A DNA stretch of 64,000 bases from Leptidea sinapis (Eukaryota; Arthropoda; Insecta; Lepidoptera; Pieridae): the NCBI RefSeq assembly GCF_905404315.1, contig NC_066275.1, positions 6,200,001 through 6,264,000 on the forward strand, given 5' to 3'. Positions 1 to 10,500 of the stretch are shown piece by piece. Both the position numbers and the translations under genes were made by a program. Each line of letters begins with the position of its first letter. Positions within the stretch are counted from its first letter, which is position 1. The notes under the pieces are model-generated. The model did not search any database. It worked only from the letters and a program-made list of their open reading frames with translations, and was not told the origin of the DNA.

Positions 1-1071
1 TAGTAAAAAACGGTTATTTCAATATTACAAACAGACACTCCAATTTTATTTATATGTATAGTGGTATAAGTAGATTAGTTGTGTTTAATATTTTGAACGT
101 TCTTCATATAACATGTTCTAATAATTTATAATGTTAATGGAGAGATTATACACGGAGCCGGTCTCTGAATTATCTTAGCAAATTAAATCAAGATAAATTA
201 AAAATTCAGATATGTCGTAACTGTAAATGATCTGTGAAGCTTATTAGCATTAGGTTTATGTAAGACCGAATTAATCTAAAGTAGAGGTATATGACACTGT
301 AGAAAGAGATACGACTGAAAAAGAGAAAGACACTTGAATTACATTTTTTTTGGTCGTCGTAGCTACTCAAGTTACTGGGATAATGAGACTTAATCTCTTT
401 TGTCTCAAAATATTGAAGAGCGCAGTAGCGATACCGCTCAGAATTTTATTCTTTCAAGAATTCTGAGGGGCACAATACGCAGGGCAGGTCATTTCACTTG
501 CATTGAAAATGAAAGTCTTGCCGTTTTGTCATGAACATAAAATCTGTAAAGTATGATATTGCACAATACTTGCCACACGACTCCTAATATGTAAATGCTT
601 TAATGTGTTAAATACGTACATATTATAAGATCAAAAATCTGTATGTTACGATTAGTATCTAATTGTGACAGCAATCACGACTATACGAAGCATCCTTACA
701 CAAACAATGAATTCAAGCTCTAAAGGTTGATGCATCCAATATACGATAATTTATATTTATACAGTTCATTCTTTATTTCTTTTTTTTATGAAATATTTGA
801 TATTATATTTTAAACACGATACATAATATATTTCACGCAGCACCTTATAAATTATTTGTTTATGTAATTTACAGCCATTGTAAAATACTCTATTTGATTG
901 AAAAAAGTGGCCGTTGAGTTTGTTGTATGTTCTTCTCACGAGCTCTACTTTTTCTAAACATATGGTAGATTCAGTAATTTTACTAGAAATATCTATAGTG
1001 ACGAAACAAAATCGCTTAGTTTAAGCCTAATTTGTTTATATGACTTTGATTTTGTAATATTTCTTTTTCAG
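1..1071. other. Non-coding DNA upstream of the first visible exon
   Basis: AT-rich sequence ending in a polypyrimidine tract and AG acceptor at 1070-1071. Because the exon at 1072 starts in mid-protein (no start codon or signal peptide), this stretch is most likely the end of an intron whose upstream exon lies outside the window. The only other thing recognised is a decayed copy of the family A repeat at about 345-515. Confidence 0.7.
345..515 (-). repeat. Family A interspersed repeat, decayed fragment
   Basis: Matches the middle of a repeat of about 300 bp seen seven times in the window. Shared landmarks are the block around CTACTCAAGTTACTGGG, the 'atgagactta' block, the 'gagcgcagt' block and the 'ctgaggggcac' block. 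It is more diverged than the other copies and lacks both ends. Orientation is opposite to the copies at 4403 and 11631. Confidence 0.6.
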
Positions 1072-1335
1072 ATCTTCTCCAGCTATGGACTACCATTAAA
1101 AGAATTAGATTTCTCTCACAACAGTCTGCGTCGGTTACCAGATCGTCTTCTAGCGGGAGTGAGAGGCAACCTTACAAAGCTGGTGCTGGCTCACAACTTG
1201 CTTGGCGACATCTTGAATCCGATATTCTCAACGGCAGAGCTACATAACCTTCCTGCGCTAGAGGAGCTCGATATTACCGGGAATAATATCCGTGGTCTGG
1301 AGGAGGGACTGCTCATTGGATGCAACGTTTTAAAG
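1072..1335 (+). CDS. LRR transmembrane protein, internal exon (first visible)
   Basis: Eighty-eight codons open from the AG acceptor (1070-1071) to the GT donor at 1336, both on codon boundaries (phase 0/0). The translation has LRR spacing: LDFSHNSLRRLP, then LTKLVLAHNLLGDIL, then LEELDITGNNIRGLEEG. The exon ends in ..GCNVLK, and the next exon opens with TFRLDRNNM, so the joint restores one continuous repeat (LKTFRLDRNNM). There is no start codon or signal peptide, so upstream exons are missing from the window. Confidence 0.88.
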
Positions 1336-1789
1336 GTATTTGCAGACTTAAATTTTCATAATTTATGTTTAGTATACACCTTTTATGCTTGTCACAACGA
1401 AAGAAAAGATGTCTGAAAACGTGTTAAGTGTTTTTCATTCATTTTTTTTTCTATTTTGAGACATACGATGCTGGTCAATGACATTAAAAAAATGTGACTT
1501 CCTGACAACGAGTGTGTTGAAGTCCTCAGCTTCACCTCAAACACACGACACTGCAGGAATCGCATTCCTCCCTTGGTGAACCATAAACTATTGTTGCTTT
1601 TTAATTGTTTAAGTTAAACACGGATTGTCAAAAGCTACATTCCTATTCTTAAAAGTAAATAGATAGAATTTTTTACCCCCATATGCTCGCCTAAGTTTCG
1701 CCTAAGATATTATAATTGCACACGTTACAGTTATTATAACAAGTGCACATAAGATGAAATAACCCAGTTGTAAAATGCTAGTCTACAGA

Positions 1790-2155
1790 GATTTTAAGCC
1801 ATCTTCCACTTGACCCCATACAACGAAGAGCGGCTCGAATCATTGACAGTCAAGTTATCTCCGATCGGATTGATTCTTTGGCGTTGCGTAGAGATGTGGG
1901 TCCCCTCTGCATCTACTACCGCGCGCGAGAATTTTCTTGCCTCGCACAGCCACTTTTTGGAATTAATTACCGGCTTCAGTCTCTCCATACCAATACAGGC
2001 ACAGTCAAGATTAAGGCATACACCCAACTTAAAGGCCGGCAACGCAGCTCTTGACTTCTGGTGTTGCAGATGTCCATGGGTGGCTGCCTCACCACTTCCC
2101 ATCATGTGAGGCTCTTGCCCGATTGCTCCGTCTTATATATAAGAAATAAAATTCT
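1790..2155 (+). mobile_element. LINE 3' fragment (Jockey-type reverse transcriptase C-terminus)
   Basis: It lies in intron 1. One frame reads PLDPIQRRAARIIDS followed by SDRIDSLALRRDVGPLCIYY, the C-terminal region of lepidopteran Jockey-type LINE ORF2 products. Further on, after frame changes, comes a typical terminal segment with a PHHFPSCEALARLL-like reading. It has many stops and no catalytic domain, so it is a 5'-truncated dead copy. The fragment at 58808-59125 belongs to the same family. Confidence 0.75.
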
Positions 2156-2164
2156 GAGGACTAA

Positions 2165-2270
2165 CGAGCATAAATACAGGTGATGGTAAGTGATCAACGC
2201 AGCCCATACTCTCTTGTAACACCAGAGGTGATTCTTCTCAGGAGCGTTGCAAACCTTATAAGGTGTCGAC
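2165..2270 (+). repeat. Family B interspersed repeat, fragment
   Basis: Contains the recurring block 'taagtgatca..gc.gccca.a.tctc...aacacca.aggaatc..aggagcgttg'. The same block occurs at 19255-19360 and, inverted, at 52455-52590. The start of this family is also present at 11990. Short, non-coding and intronic. Confidence 0.55.
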
Positions 2271-2289
2271 TAAACATACATATTAATCG

Positions 2290-2400
2290 AATACCAAAAA
2301 CACATTGGTACGTGGCGGCCGAGGACCGAACCAGGGGCTCCGGGGTGAGAGTCAACGGTTCTACCCATTGTGCCACTTGTTACTATCAATTACAGAAAAA
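2290..2400 (-). repeat. tRNA-derived SINE-like fragment
   Basis: The minus strand has an A-box-like TGGCACAATGGGTAG (2362-2376 on the + strand) and a B-box-like GGTTCGGTCC (2324-2333), spaced as in a tRNA. The flanks do not pair into a clean acceptor stem, so I call it a tRNA-derived repeat inside intron 1 and not a functional tRNA gene. Confidence 0.55.
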
Positions 2401-2423
2401 ATAACTTAACGGTTTATTTTCAG

Positions 2424-2523
2424 ACGTTTCGTCTCGACCGCAACAACATGGTGTCAATTCCGTCGGTGTCCCTCAACGGACCGCTTTCATTAAAAGTTCT
2501 CTCGCTCAGGGAAAACAGAATAG
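2424..2523 (+). CDS. LRR transmembrane protein, internal exon 2
   Basis: A 100-nt exon between TTTTCAG (ending at 2423) and GTAAG (2524). It begins in phase 0 (TFRLDRNNMVSIPSVSL) and ends after one base of a split codon: G here plus CT from the exon at 4781 makes Ala. It encodes about one and a half LRR units (SLKVLSLRENRI). Frame agreement with the exons on both sides is the main support for this small exon. Confidence 0.85.
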
Positions 2524-3369
2524 GTAAGAAGTAGTCATATCCTTCAAAATAATGAGACATTTTATGGCTTTTGTAATCTCTTAATGTGAATGAACTTTTT
2601 TGTTTTTTTTTGAATAAGTTTAAATTGGACTGCAGTTGCGGTAAAGATTTCAATTTCAACATTTAAATATTGATTATGTCTCTTCATTTGAATTTAGTAA
2701 AGAATGTTGTGGCTTTGGACGCAGATGTTTTAAAAAAATATTTGTACAATAGGATTTTAATCTGTGGCTTATTTTTGATTTACATATATTATAATCTACA
2801 GATATATATACACACATACATTTAAGAGAATATTTTGATATAAAATGGATTACAAAATTTACTTGCCCCTTTTGCATCCTTCTTTGAGTTTTATAAGGCA
2901 GATTCGATCTCTATATTATATCGGAATATTAATTAATTAATTCTGAATGTTGTTTTTAACAAAAACTAATGGGTTAGCAAACCACTGTTTACAAATTTTA
3001 AGGGTTGCCCCAAAGAGCTATTATTACAAACGTATAAAGAAGCTATTCAAAGCAAAGCCATTCTCCGTATTGTAAAGTTCACACTTAAGTTCGCTGAAAC
3101 AGTAATTTGTCGTCCAGTCAGGACAGGAAAAACAAGCAGAAATTAGCAAAGTTGGCACTTTTATAAGTACAGTAGTCTTGCAACTTATAAGTACAGTAGA
3201 TTTTATAATCATTATATAAAATTAACACACTTTTACACAAATTATGTTTGCCCCAAACTAGGCATTGAAGAGGATGGCTATTTGACTAGTCCTGGTGAGT
3301 CCTAGTAACAACGCGTCCAGAATTGAATTATTACCTATATAGTACTAGACAAAGTCTGTACTATGTGTA

Positions 3370-3558
3370 CAAAGACAACGATATATTTAATACAATATAC
3401 TTACTTACACACATATTAATACATATAAACATCCATGACTCGGACACAAACATTCATATTCATAACATAATTGTTTACACCTACCGGGATTCAAACCCGG
3501 GATCTGTAGCTCTCTCTAGCTAGCCAGGGTCACTAACCACTTGGCTATATGGGTCGTC
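3370..3558 (-). mobile_element. tRNA-derived SINE
   Basis: Read on the minus strand it starts with a tRNA-like head. The A box TATAGCCAAGTGGTTAGTG is the complement of 3531-3549, and the B-box segment CCGGGTTTGAATCCCGGTAG is the complement of 3481-3500. The body contains 'gaatgtttgtgtccgagtcatgg', which I recognise from lepidopteran SINEs, and ends in an AT-rich tail. The SINE head at 58730 has a similar start (GACGACCC.TATAGCC.AGTGGT). Confidence 0.75.
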
Positions 3559-4084
3559 AATTTAAGATGGCGTTGCATTTTAATGAAGAAGTGATCACCA
3601 ATATTAATTTCACCACATTATTCCTCCATTGAAGTAATAAGTAAAACGATCTAATAAAAAAAATATTTTTCGATTCACTCGATATGATATTATGAAATTT
3701 AAGGCTCAAAGTATAATTTAGGTTAATTATTTTCAAATATATACTAGCTGCTGCCTGCGTCGTCGTCCGCCTGGACACTATAAAGCACGAACAATACTAT
3801 GCTTGCATCTAACGTGATATTATGTAGCCTATGTGTTGTCCCGACCTTTAGTTGAATATACATGCATCATTTGAATTAAATCTATTTAGCAGTGTTTGCA
3901 TTTTCCATGGATATACATTCAGACAAAAAGATAAACTGACATTAACTCTACAAAGTACCTAATTAGCAATACTTACTTACATAGTTATATAGCAAGTATT
4001 TAAAAAAAAATTCAATGTATAATTTTTACTTTGTTACAGTTTTTATATTAATAAAAATATATTATATTAAAATTATAAATATTT

Positions 4085-4400
4085 TTATGAATTCCCTTAT
4101 TGAAAGTGAAAAACTACCACTCATTCGAAAAAACTCGCCACAGACCAGAACAGTACGGGCGCAATAAACTCAGCGGGCTTTTTTTTCATAAAAATATCGT
4201 TACAATGTAATATCATACAATAAAATTAATTGTTTAATAGTCTTTGGGTGGTCGCTCTTTTCCCAATCTGTGGTATCAAAAGTCATTTATGATATATAAC
4301 CCTTACATAATAATATACCTTAAATAACCCTTATATAATTTACCACACAAACGTTTAATAACACATAAATTATATTTCACATTCAAAAATTATTTTCTCA
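4085..4400 (-). mobile_element. 3'-end fragment of the LINE family present at 32110-37694
   Basis: Shares the landmark series 'ttattgaa.gt..aaa.ctaccac.cattc', 'gggcgcaa.aaactcagcgggctttttttt', 'ttacaatgtaatatc.tacaataaa' and 'cacacaaacgtttaataaca' with the 3' end of the LINE at 34861-35180. Only the 3' untranslated region and the last codons are present, as expected from a heavily 5'-truncated insertion. Confidence 0.7.
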
Positions 4401-4402
4401 AA

Positions 4403-4722
4403 TAATTTTTTTATGACAATAAGGGACGAGACGATCAAGACGTTCAGCTGATGCTAATTGATACGCCCTGCCTATTACAATGCAGTGCTGCTCAGTTTTA
4501 TTGAAAAACCCAAAACTTCTGAGTGGCACTACAATTGCGCTCGTCACCGTGAGACATAAGATGTTAAGTCGCATTTGCCCAGTAATTTCACTAGCTACGG
4601 TGCCCTTCAGACCGAAACACAGCAATGCTTACACATTACTGTTTCACTGAAAAGAAAAAGGCGTCGTTGTGGTACCCATAATCTAGCCGGCATCGTATGC
4701 AAAGGAGCCTCCCACTGGTATA
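4403..4722 (+). repeat. Family A interspersed repeat, near full length
   Basis: Landmarks in order: 'gacaataagggacgagacga', 'gacgttcagctgatg', 'attgatacgccctgcc', 'ctacaattgcgctcgtcacc', 'acataagatgttaag', 'ccagtaatttcactagctac', 'cagaccgaaacacag', 'cattactgtttcac' and 'ctagccggcatc.tatgcaaaggagcctcccactgg'. It encodes nothing. Its class (SINE-like or MITE-like) is not clear. It lies just before the acceptor of the 4781 exon. Confidence 0.75.
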
Positions 4723-4780
4723 ATAACATTAAGATTAATTATGTAACATTATCATTAATGTGGTATCATTAATTATACAG

Positions 4781-5070
4781 CTACCCTGCGTCAAGCATCA
4801 TTTATTTCCCAGAAGACTCTAGAAGAAATAAACCTATACGGCAACATGATATCAAATATCGAAGGAGGAGCATTCATCAGCTTGAACGAACTGCGATCTC
4901 TCGAGCTGGGTCGTAACAGACTCTCAAAGCTCAACAGTGATGTGTTTCAAGGTATCGAGAACCTGGAAAAGCTGGATCTATCAGAGAATTTCATAAATGA
5001 TTTCCCAACCGTCGCTCTGAAATCATTTACGAGTTTGAAGCACTTGAACCTGTCGAGTAATATGATTACG
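4781..5070 (+). CDS. LRR transmembrane protein, internal exon 3
   Basis: A 290-nt exon between TTATACAG (4773-4780) and the GTGAGT donor at 5071. The first two bases complete the codon split at 2523. After that, 96 codons are open to the end, phase 0. The repeats are regular: LEEINLYGNMISNIEGGAF, LRSLELGRNRLSKLNSDVF, LEKLDLSENFINDFPTVAL and LKHLNLSSNMIT, which is four 24-residue LRRs of the extracellular type (LxxLxLxxNxLxxLxxxxF). Confidence 0.92.
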
Positions 5071-5214
5071 GTGAGTTGAGTAGTTTCTATGAATTGTCTG
5101 CTTTTTATTGTTTTATCTACGCCCATGCTATAAATCCTCTATTAAAGATTCTAAGACAATTAGCTTATTGTCAACATTAAAACACCCAATGTCCTATTGA
5201 TCCACTTGAAGACA

Positions 5215-5310
5215 CACAGAAAATTTGATTAAAATCGGTCCAGCCGCTCAAGAGGAGTTCAGTGTTGTCAACACACGCACAGATGAAATATATTTATATA
5301 AAGATATGAT
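5215..5310 (+). repeat. Fragment of a widespread interspersed repeat
   Basis: Contains 'tttgattaaaatcggtccagccg.tc..gagg', the conserved tail block that recurs at 56765-56800 and 57055-57085. Non-coding, in the 282-nt intron 3. Confidence 0.5.
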
Positions 5311-5352
5311 ATATGTACAGATGTTATATTTTATTTATGTTATATTTTACAG

Positions 5353-5499
5353 ATGCTGGATAGCAGTCATCTCAACTCCTTGGCGTCTCTCCAAGTACTT
5401 GACTTAAGTCGAAACAATCTAGTGAAGCTATCACCGGGCACCTTTGTTGGCTTAAGTGACTTGACTTATTTGGATATCGGAGTCAACTCTCTGAGAACA
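5353..5499 (+). CDS. LRR transmembrane protein, internal exon 4
   Basis: Forty-nine codons, phase 0 at both ends, between TTTTACAG (ending at 5352) and the GT at 5500-5501. The donor is AACA|GTAAG. It encodes two LRRs: LQVLDLSRNNLVKLSPGTF and LTYLDIGVNSLRT. The joint with the terminal exon gives NSLRT-LEDDTFDGL, which restores repeat spacing. The exon opens with ATG, but the preceding AG and the in-frame upstream exon show that this is an internal Met. Confidence 0.9.
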
Positions 5500-5754
5500 G
5501 TAAGCTTATTCAACTTAGCACTTGAACCGAGTTTGCTTTTAGTTTTGCGTAAATTGAGAATATTTTTTTTAAACTACCTGATCCAATCAATTGATTTTAT
5601 ATCTGGTTTGTGGTTTCACCCGCTAAAGAAAGTTATCAAATTATACTAACGGTATGGTTCCTGTCAGGCGACAAAAACCTATTAAACTAAAATTGGAACT
5701 AAATCGAATAAAGACGTAACTTTAAAATCAACTAAATCCTATTATCCTATTATA

Positions 5755-5955
5755 ATATTATAAATGTGAAAGTTTGTATGTCTGGATGTATGTTTGGACT
5801 TCTTTAACGCAAAAACTACTGAATGGATTTTGATGAAACTTTACAATAATATAGCTTACACACCAGAATAACACATAGGCTATTATTTATAAAACTATCG
5901 CGTGAATTATACTTTATATGGCAAAACAACGTTTGCCGGGTCAGCTAGTACTAAA
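5755..5955 (-). repeat. Interspersed repeat with the CTAGCTGACCCGG end
   Basis: About 200 bp in intron 4. Read on the minus strand it starts TACTAGCTGACCCGGCAAAC, passes through 'catcaaaatccattcagtag' and ends in the TATAATATTA-rich part near 5755. Relatives start at 24673, 56492 and 63531 on the + strand. I know this sequence as a very common insect repeat, but I cannot assign it confidently to a transposon class. Confidence 0.65.
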
Positions 5956-6943
5956 TACTTTAAAATTAACTTTAAAATCATATGTTGGTAGTTATAAAAA
6001 TTACATGAACATAATTAAATTAACTTATTTGGATATTTCAGTAACCGTAAGTCGTGTTAAAATGATTGAGGCTTTGAAGTTGCACTAATATTTGTTAATT
6101 TTTTTGTTAAATTCAAATGAAGCATGGTTTCTTTTCATATTGAAAAATTTTTTCATTAATTATTTGTCCGTTGTTTATGTTGGGAAACATTCAACTGTGT
6201 TCAAATGAATACGGAATTTTACTCTATGTGAGAAAATATCTAAAAGCATTGAATTGAAATAGCTTAGCCGATAAGAATTTGGAAAGTGTTAGTTTCAGTT
6301 CATAAAGTAATTAACTTAATTTTATAAATGTTTTTTAGATTTTTGTACCGAAGGAAGGAGTGTTAACTTGTGAACGCCTATTGGTTCAGCTTTTTATAAT
6401 TTTATTAGCACATATCTTTTCATGACCAACTAACGTCATGACTGTAGAATCGCATGGTGTACAGCTGGTGTGGTCCTTACATAAAAACTTACAGCGTCTG
6501 TTTTTAGGGTTATTGAACTATGAACATTTTGGAGACAAGATAATATTGACTAGGCACTTCAATGATTATTTACAAAAAAAAATTGTGAGATCACAATTAG
6601 TATTGTGACTTAAATGTAATTTAGATGACAAGATGAAATAAATGACACAATAGTCTTATATTATAATAAATACCATTGGACTGCAAAAATATAATTAAAT
6701 AGCTTATTATGAAAATCGCTATACAGTAATGATTACCCAAAATTCAACATAATGAAATTTGCTTGAATGCTTTTGACATATATCCTTAATAGTTAAAACC
6801 AAACATGGTTGTTAAGAAATAATAAAATCAAAAATTATTTTGTTTAAGAAAAACTATGTTTATATGATATTCGCCCAATTTAGTCTATAAAAATATTTGA
6901 GTAACATGATCATGGAACTTAAAATTATATTGTTTTGTTTCAG
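5956..6943 (+). other. Remainder of intron 4
   Basis: AT-rich, with no long open frame and no recognised repeat. It ends in a good polypyrimidine tract (TTGTTTTGTTTCAG, 6930-6943). Confidence 0.7.
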
Positions 6944-9859
6944 TTGGAAGACGATACATTCGACGGGCTTGTCAATCTACAAACACTGTTATTACGTGAC
7001 AATAATATCCTGCTTATCCCGGGCACAGCGCTCTCTCGCCTACCTGCCCTTACATCTGTTCACCTCGGCTTTAACCGAGTGACTGCCTTATCTAGCGACA
7101 TCCTACGAGCGGTGTCAGACCGGATCAATTCTTTGGTTCTCTCAAGAAACGTAATCAGAGAATTGCCGCCGGCTGCGTTCGATCACTTCAAAAACCTACA
7201 GCACTTAGACCTCTCCGGTAATCTCCTCAATTCGATTTCATCCGAAGTATTCACTGGATTGGAAACGACTCTTGAATTTTTATCGCTGAGCCAAAATAGG
7301 ATTTTAGGCTTCACAGGTCAACAATTGAAGTTTGTTAGTTTGTGGTTCTTCGATATATCCGGGAATCAAATATCGGAAATTCCAGTCAATGCTTTCGAAT
7401 CTATACCAAGTTTATCGCATCTCAATATTAGTCACAATTTACACATGAGTGTACTCCCTCAGAACATTTTTAGCCATAATGATGCTCTTTTAGTCGTAGA
7501 CATAAGTGATGTGGGGCTGAAAGCTCTCCCAGTGAATTTATTTTCGAAAAATCGCAATTTGGAACGAATTTATCTGTCTCACAATAATTTACAAGAAATT
7601 TCAGAAGGCTCATTCAAAAATCTTAAAAACTTAACGCATTTAGATTTATCGTACAATAATATCGTAACGATAAGGACTCCAGCTTTCGTAAATGTTATGT
7701 CGATTCAATATTTATCTCTAAGAGGTAACCAGTTAAACGCATTTAAAGGAGAATTCTTTAACACAGGAACAAGTTTAGAAGTAATAGATGTTTCTAATAA
7801 CCAGCTGAGTTATTTATTCCCTTCGTCATTCAAAATACACCCTAGGTTACGAGAAATAATATTGACTAATAACAAATTCAATTTCTTCCCTTCTGAACTT
7901 ATAAGTACTTTACAATATTTAGAATTGGTAGACTTATCAGGCAACGTCTTGAAAAATGTAGATGAATTGGATTTTGCTAGACTTCCAAAGTTGAGAACCA
8001 TTTTACTAGCAAGGAATGAACTTGAAACTGTCAGTGAAATGGCTTTTCATAATTCAAGTCAAATACAGAATATAGATTTATCGTTCAACAGAATAGATCG
8101 TTTGGGTGATCGTGTGTTTGAAGGAATTATCAGGCTAGAGATATTAAATTTGGCTGGTAATCTTTTATCTGAATTACCTGAGAACATATTTGAAAGATCT
8201 CGACTTCGAATGTTAGAAACAATAGTATTGAGACAAAATTTGTTTGAACAGGCCCCACTAAAAGCTTTACAAAAGCAATATTTCTTCGTTTCGTGTGTAG
8301 ATTTGTCATATAATAATATTACTGATATACCGGCTGAAGACAGCGTTATGGTAAATATAAAAAAGTTGGACCTTTCATTCAATCCATTGACAGAAAAAGC
8401 TGTGATTAGTGTTTTGACTGAACCCAAAACAGTAAGAGACCTAAATCTTGCTGGTACAGGCATGAGATTCATCGGTCAACTCGAGACCCCATTCTTACAT
8501 AGGCTTAATGTGTCGCATAATAATATTACAAAATTATCCGAGAAAACATTCATCCGAACTACTCTATTGGAGTCCTTGGACTTATCTTACAACCAAATTT
8601 CTGATATTTCAAACTCTCTAGCGATTTCATGGCCTAAACTAAAGAATTTACAAAGACTAAATATTTCCGATAACCCCATCACAGTTATCCTCGAGGGAAA
8701 TTTCGACGGCTTATCCTCCTTGCGTGTACTAGATATACGAAACTTAGAAAAATGTACCAAAATTGAGAAGAACGCGTTTAGTACTTTATCTAATCTAGTA
8801 GAATTACGGGCATACGGTTACCCTAGACTGGGATATTTTGATGTCCAAGGAGCGTTACAATTTTTGTTGGCCCTTGAAAAATTGGATGTAGAATTTAAGG
8901 ATACTACTATTGGTGCAGACCAACTGCATTCTACATTACATCCTCGACTTGAAGAACTAGGTATACGGGGGTCACGAATTAAGACTGTGTCATCTGGCGT
9001 TCTTGCAGGATTAAAATCCCCAGCAATAACAGTTAAATTTCGTAACACATCAGTAACAAATCTACCACCGGCTTTGCTATTTCCATTACCAAGGTCATCA
9101 ATAATTACAATAGACATTGGTGGAAGTCAGCTAACAACAATACAACCGCAATTATTAGTAGCCCTCGATGACCGCAGAGCTGATTTATCAATGTTCGGTT
9201 TGGAAAGCAACCCTATACGATGTGATTGTAATTCAAGAGCTCTTAGAAGATGGCTACCTTCTGTTGGTATTGAGAATGTCCGATGCCATTCACCTGAATA
9301 CCTTTCTGGATTCCTTCTGCTTGAAATAGGTGATGACGAGCTCACATGCGATACAAAGAGAAGACCAACAGCTACGTCTATGTCAAGCAGCAGCATTTCA
9401 ACCCCGATTCCTCCTCGAATAGTTCATCGCACTTCAGCTGAACCAGATATAATTTGGTCTGTTGCGCCCTCACATGAACGTCCAAAAGTAACTGGAGAGC
9501 CTAAAGGTGCACCTGTTCTTGGAGTAGCCGTATCAAACAATGATGATAATTTAATAATAGGTATCGTAGGTGGTGTTGTTGCATTTATTGCCATTCTGAT
9601 AGTTGCTATATGTATAGTTAGGTTACGTATGACGAGTACATCTTACAGAGGTGCACCGTTAGCAAATAGTCCAGGCGCACCGTTATGGGGCCCTGCATGG
9701 CCCGGGTATGGTGGTACTCTACCACCACCTTCGTTATCAACGGCGACACTGCCACATAAGATACAATCAGCGCCCGGATCCGTGCGATATCTAGCACCAC
9801 CACAACCAGCGCCATACTTTATAAGTTTGCCACCACACGAAGACAAAATATATCGATAG
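6944..9859 (+). CDS. LRR transmembrane protein (chaoptin/artichoke type), terminal exon
   Basis: A single 971-codon exon plus the TAG at 9857-9859. It is an uninterrupted ladder of extracellular-type LRRs: LQTLLLRDNNILLIPGTAL, LQHLDLSGNLLNSISSEVF, LTHLDLSYNNIVTI and so on for about 30 units. Next comes a C-terminal LRR cap (9200-9352) with Cys in CDC, RCH and TCD. A Ser/Thr/Pro-rich stalk follows, then one transmembrane helix (9551-9619, 23 hydrophobic residues) with basic residues just after it. The cytoplasmic tail of about 79 residues is rich in Pro, Gly and Tyr and ends DKIYR. Joined with the four upstream exons, 1238 residues are encoded here. The many-LRR architecture resembles insect chaoptin (photoreceptor cell adhesion) and artichoke (matrix/sensory cilium LRR protein). 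The orthology is inferred, and a helix plus tail argues against a GPI anchor as in chaoptin. Likely role: extracellular adhesion or recognition at the plasma membrane. The exon must start at 6944: the preceding CAG is the acceptor. Confidence 0.93.
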   Translation: MEDDTFDGLVNLQTLLLRDNNILLIPGTALSRLPALTSVHLGFNRVTALSSDILRAVSDRINSLVLSRNVIRELPPAAFDHFKNLQHLDLSGNLLNSISSEVFTGLETTLEFLSLSQNRILGFTGQQLKFVSLWFFDISGNQISEIPVNAFESIPSLSHLNISHNLHMSVLPQNIFSHNDALLVVDISDVGLKALPVNLFSKNRNLERIYLSHNNLQEISEGSFKNLKNLTHLDLSYNNIVTIRTPAFVNVMSIQYLSLRGNQLNAFKGEFFNTGTSLEVIDVSNNQLSYLFPSSFKIHPRLREIILTNNKFNFFPSELISTLQYLELVDLSGNVLKNVDELDFARLPKLRTILLARNELETVSEMAFHNSSQIQNIDLSFNRIDRLGDRVFEGIIRLEILNLAGNLLSELPENIFERSRLRMLETIVLRQNLFEQAPLKALQKQYFFVSCVDLSYNNITDIPAEDSVMVNIKKLDLSFNPLTEKAVISVLTEPKTVRDLNLAGTGMRFIGQLETPFLHRLNVSHNNITKLSEKTFIRTTLLESLDLSYNQISDISNSLAISWPKLKNLQRLNISDNPITVILEGNFDGLSSLRVLDIRNLEKCTKIEKNAFSTLSNLVELRAYGYPRLGYFDVQGALQFLLALEKLDVEFKDTTIGADQLHSTLHPRLEELGIRGSRIKTVSSGVLAGLKSPAITVKFRNTSVTNLPPALLFPLPRSSIITIDIGGSQLTTIQPQLLVALDDRRADLSMFGLESNPIRCDCNSRALRRWLPSVGIENVRCHSPEYLSGFLLLEIGDDELTCDTKRRPTATSMSSSSISTPIPPRIVHRTSAEPDIIWSVAPSHERPKVTGEPKGAPVLGVAVSNNDDNLIIGIVGGVVAFIAILIVAICIVRLRMTSTSYRGAPLANSPGAPLWGPAWPGYGGTLPPPSLSTATLPHKIQSAPGSVRYLAPPQPAPYFISLPPHEDKIYR

Positions 9860-10500
9860 AATGTTATATAATATAAGGTAATAATAACTTAAGGGACTTT
9901 CAGTGTAGCTTGTAAATATTTTTTTAGTATAAATATACATTTATATTATGATGTAGTTGAGTTAATTTAAAAAGCATGTGAATAACTGCCAGTTTTTCAA
10001 GTCTGCAACTAGTGCTAGTAGTTAGACCGTAACAGTGTTTTATGAGTATTTTCTAACTAAAGACCATTTTGTTGATCAATTTTGAAAATCTTTCTTCGGT
10101 TACTTCGACTATTTGTTAGATAAGGTGTTTTACATAAATTCAAAAAATATGTATAAATATATCCTTGATTTCATTATGATTTTGATAAATAAATAATTAA
10201 AATCATTGTATTTTCTCAGTATAAAAAACCATTGATTCGTCTTATATGTTCATTATAGCTATGACATTAGTGAAGCACATTTTTCTATGAAGCATATTAT
10301 CCCGAGCTACAAAAGATAAAATTTATTATGTTGATGTAACGTAAGTCAATCAAAAATATATAACGCCTTTTAATACCTTCGCCTAATAACAATAATCTTC
10401 ACAATTATATCCAATGGACATGTATAAAATATTTATTAAATGTTGCCCTTATATTTATAAGTCTTTATTTTAGTAATAAAATTATTAAACATTAACATGT
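9860..10500 (+). other. Probable 3' UTR with polyadenylation signals
   Basis: AT-rich non-coding sequence after the stop. AATAAA occurs at 10188-10193 and again at 10475-10480, with T-rich sequence after each. Which one is used cannot be told from the sequence. Confidence 0.55.

Larger units (their letters stand above)
2524..4780 (+). other. Intron 2 of the LRR gene
   Basis: A 2.26-kb intron with a GTAAG donor and a TTATACAG acceptor. It contains a tRNA-derived SINE (3370-3558, minus), the 3' end of a LINE (4085-4400, minus) and a full family A repeat (4403-4722). The rest is unremarkable AT-rich DNA. Confidence 0.8.

Noticed and set aside
8059..8472. 137-codon minus-strand frame inside the LRR exon
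   Set aside because: Antisense shadow of regular LRR codons.
9618..9846. Minus-strand open frames opposite the LRR gene's last codons
   Set aside because: Antisense shadows of the proline-rich tail; the + strand frame has clear protein features.
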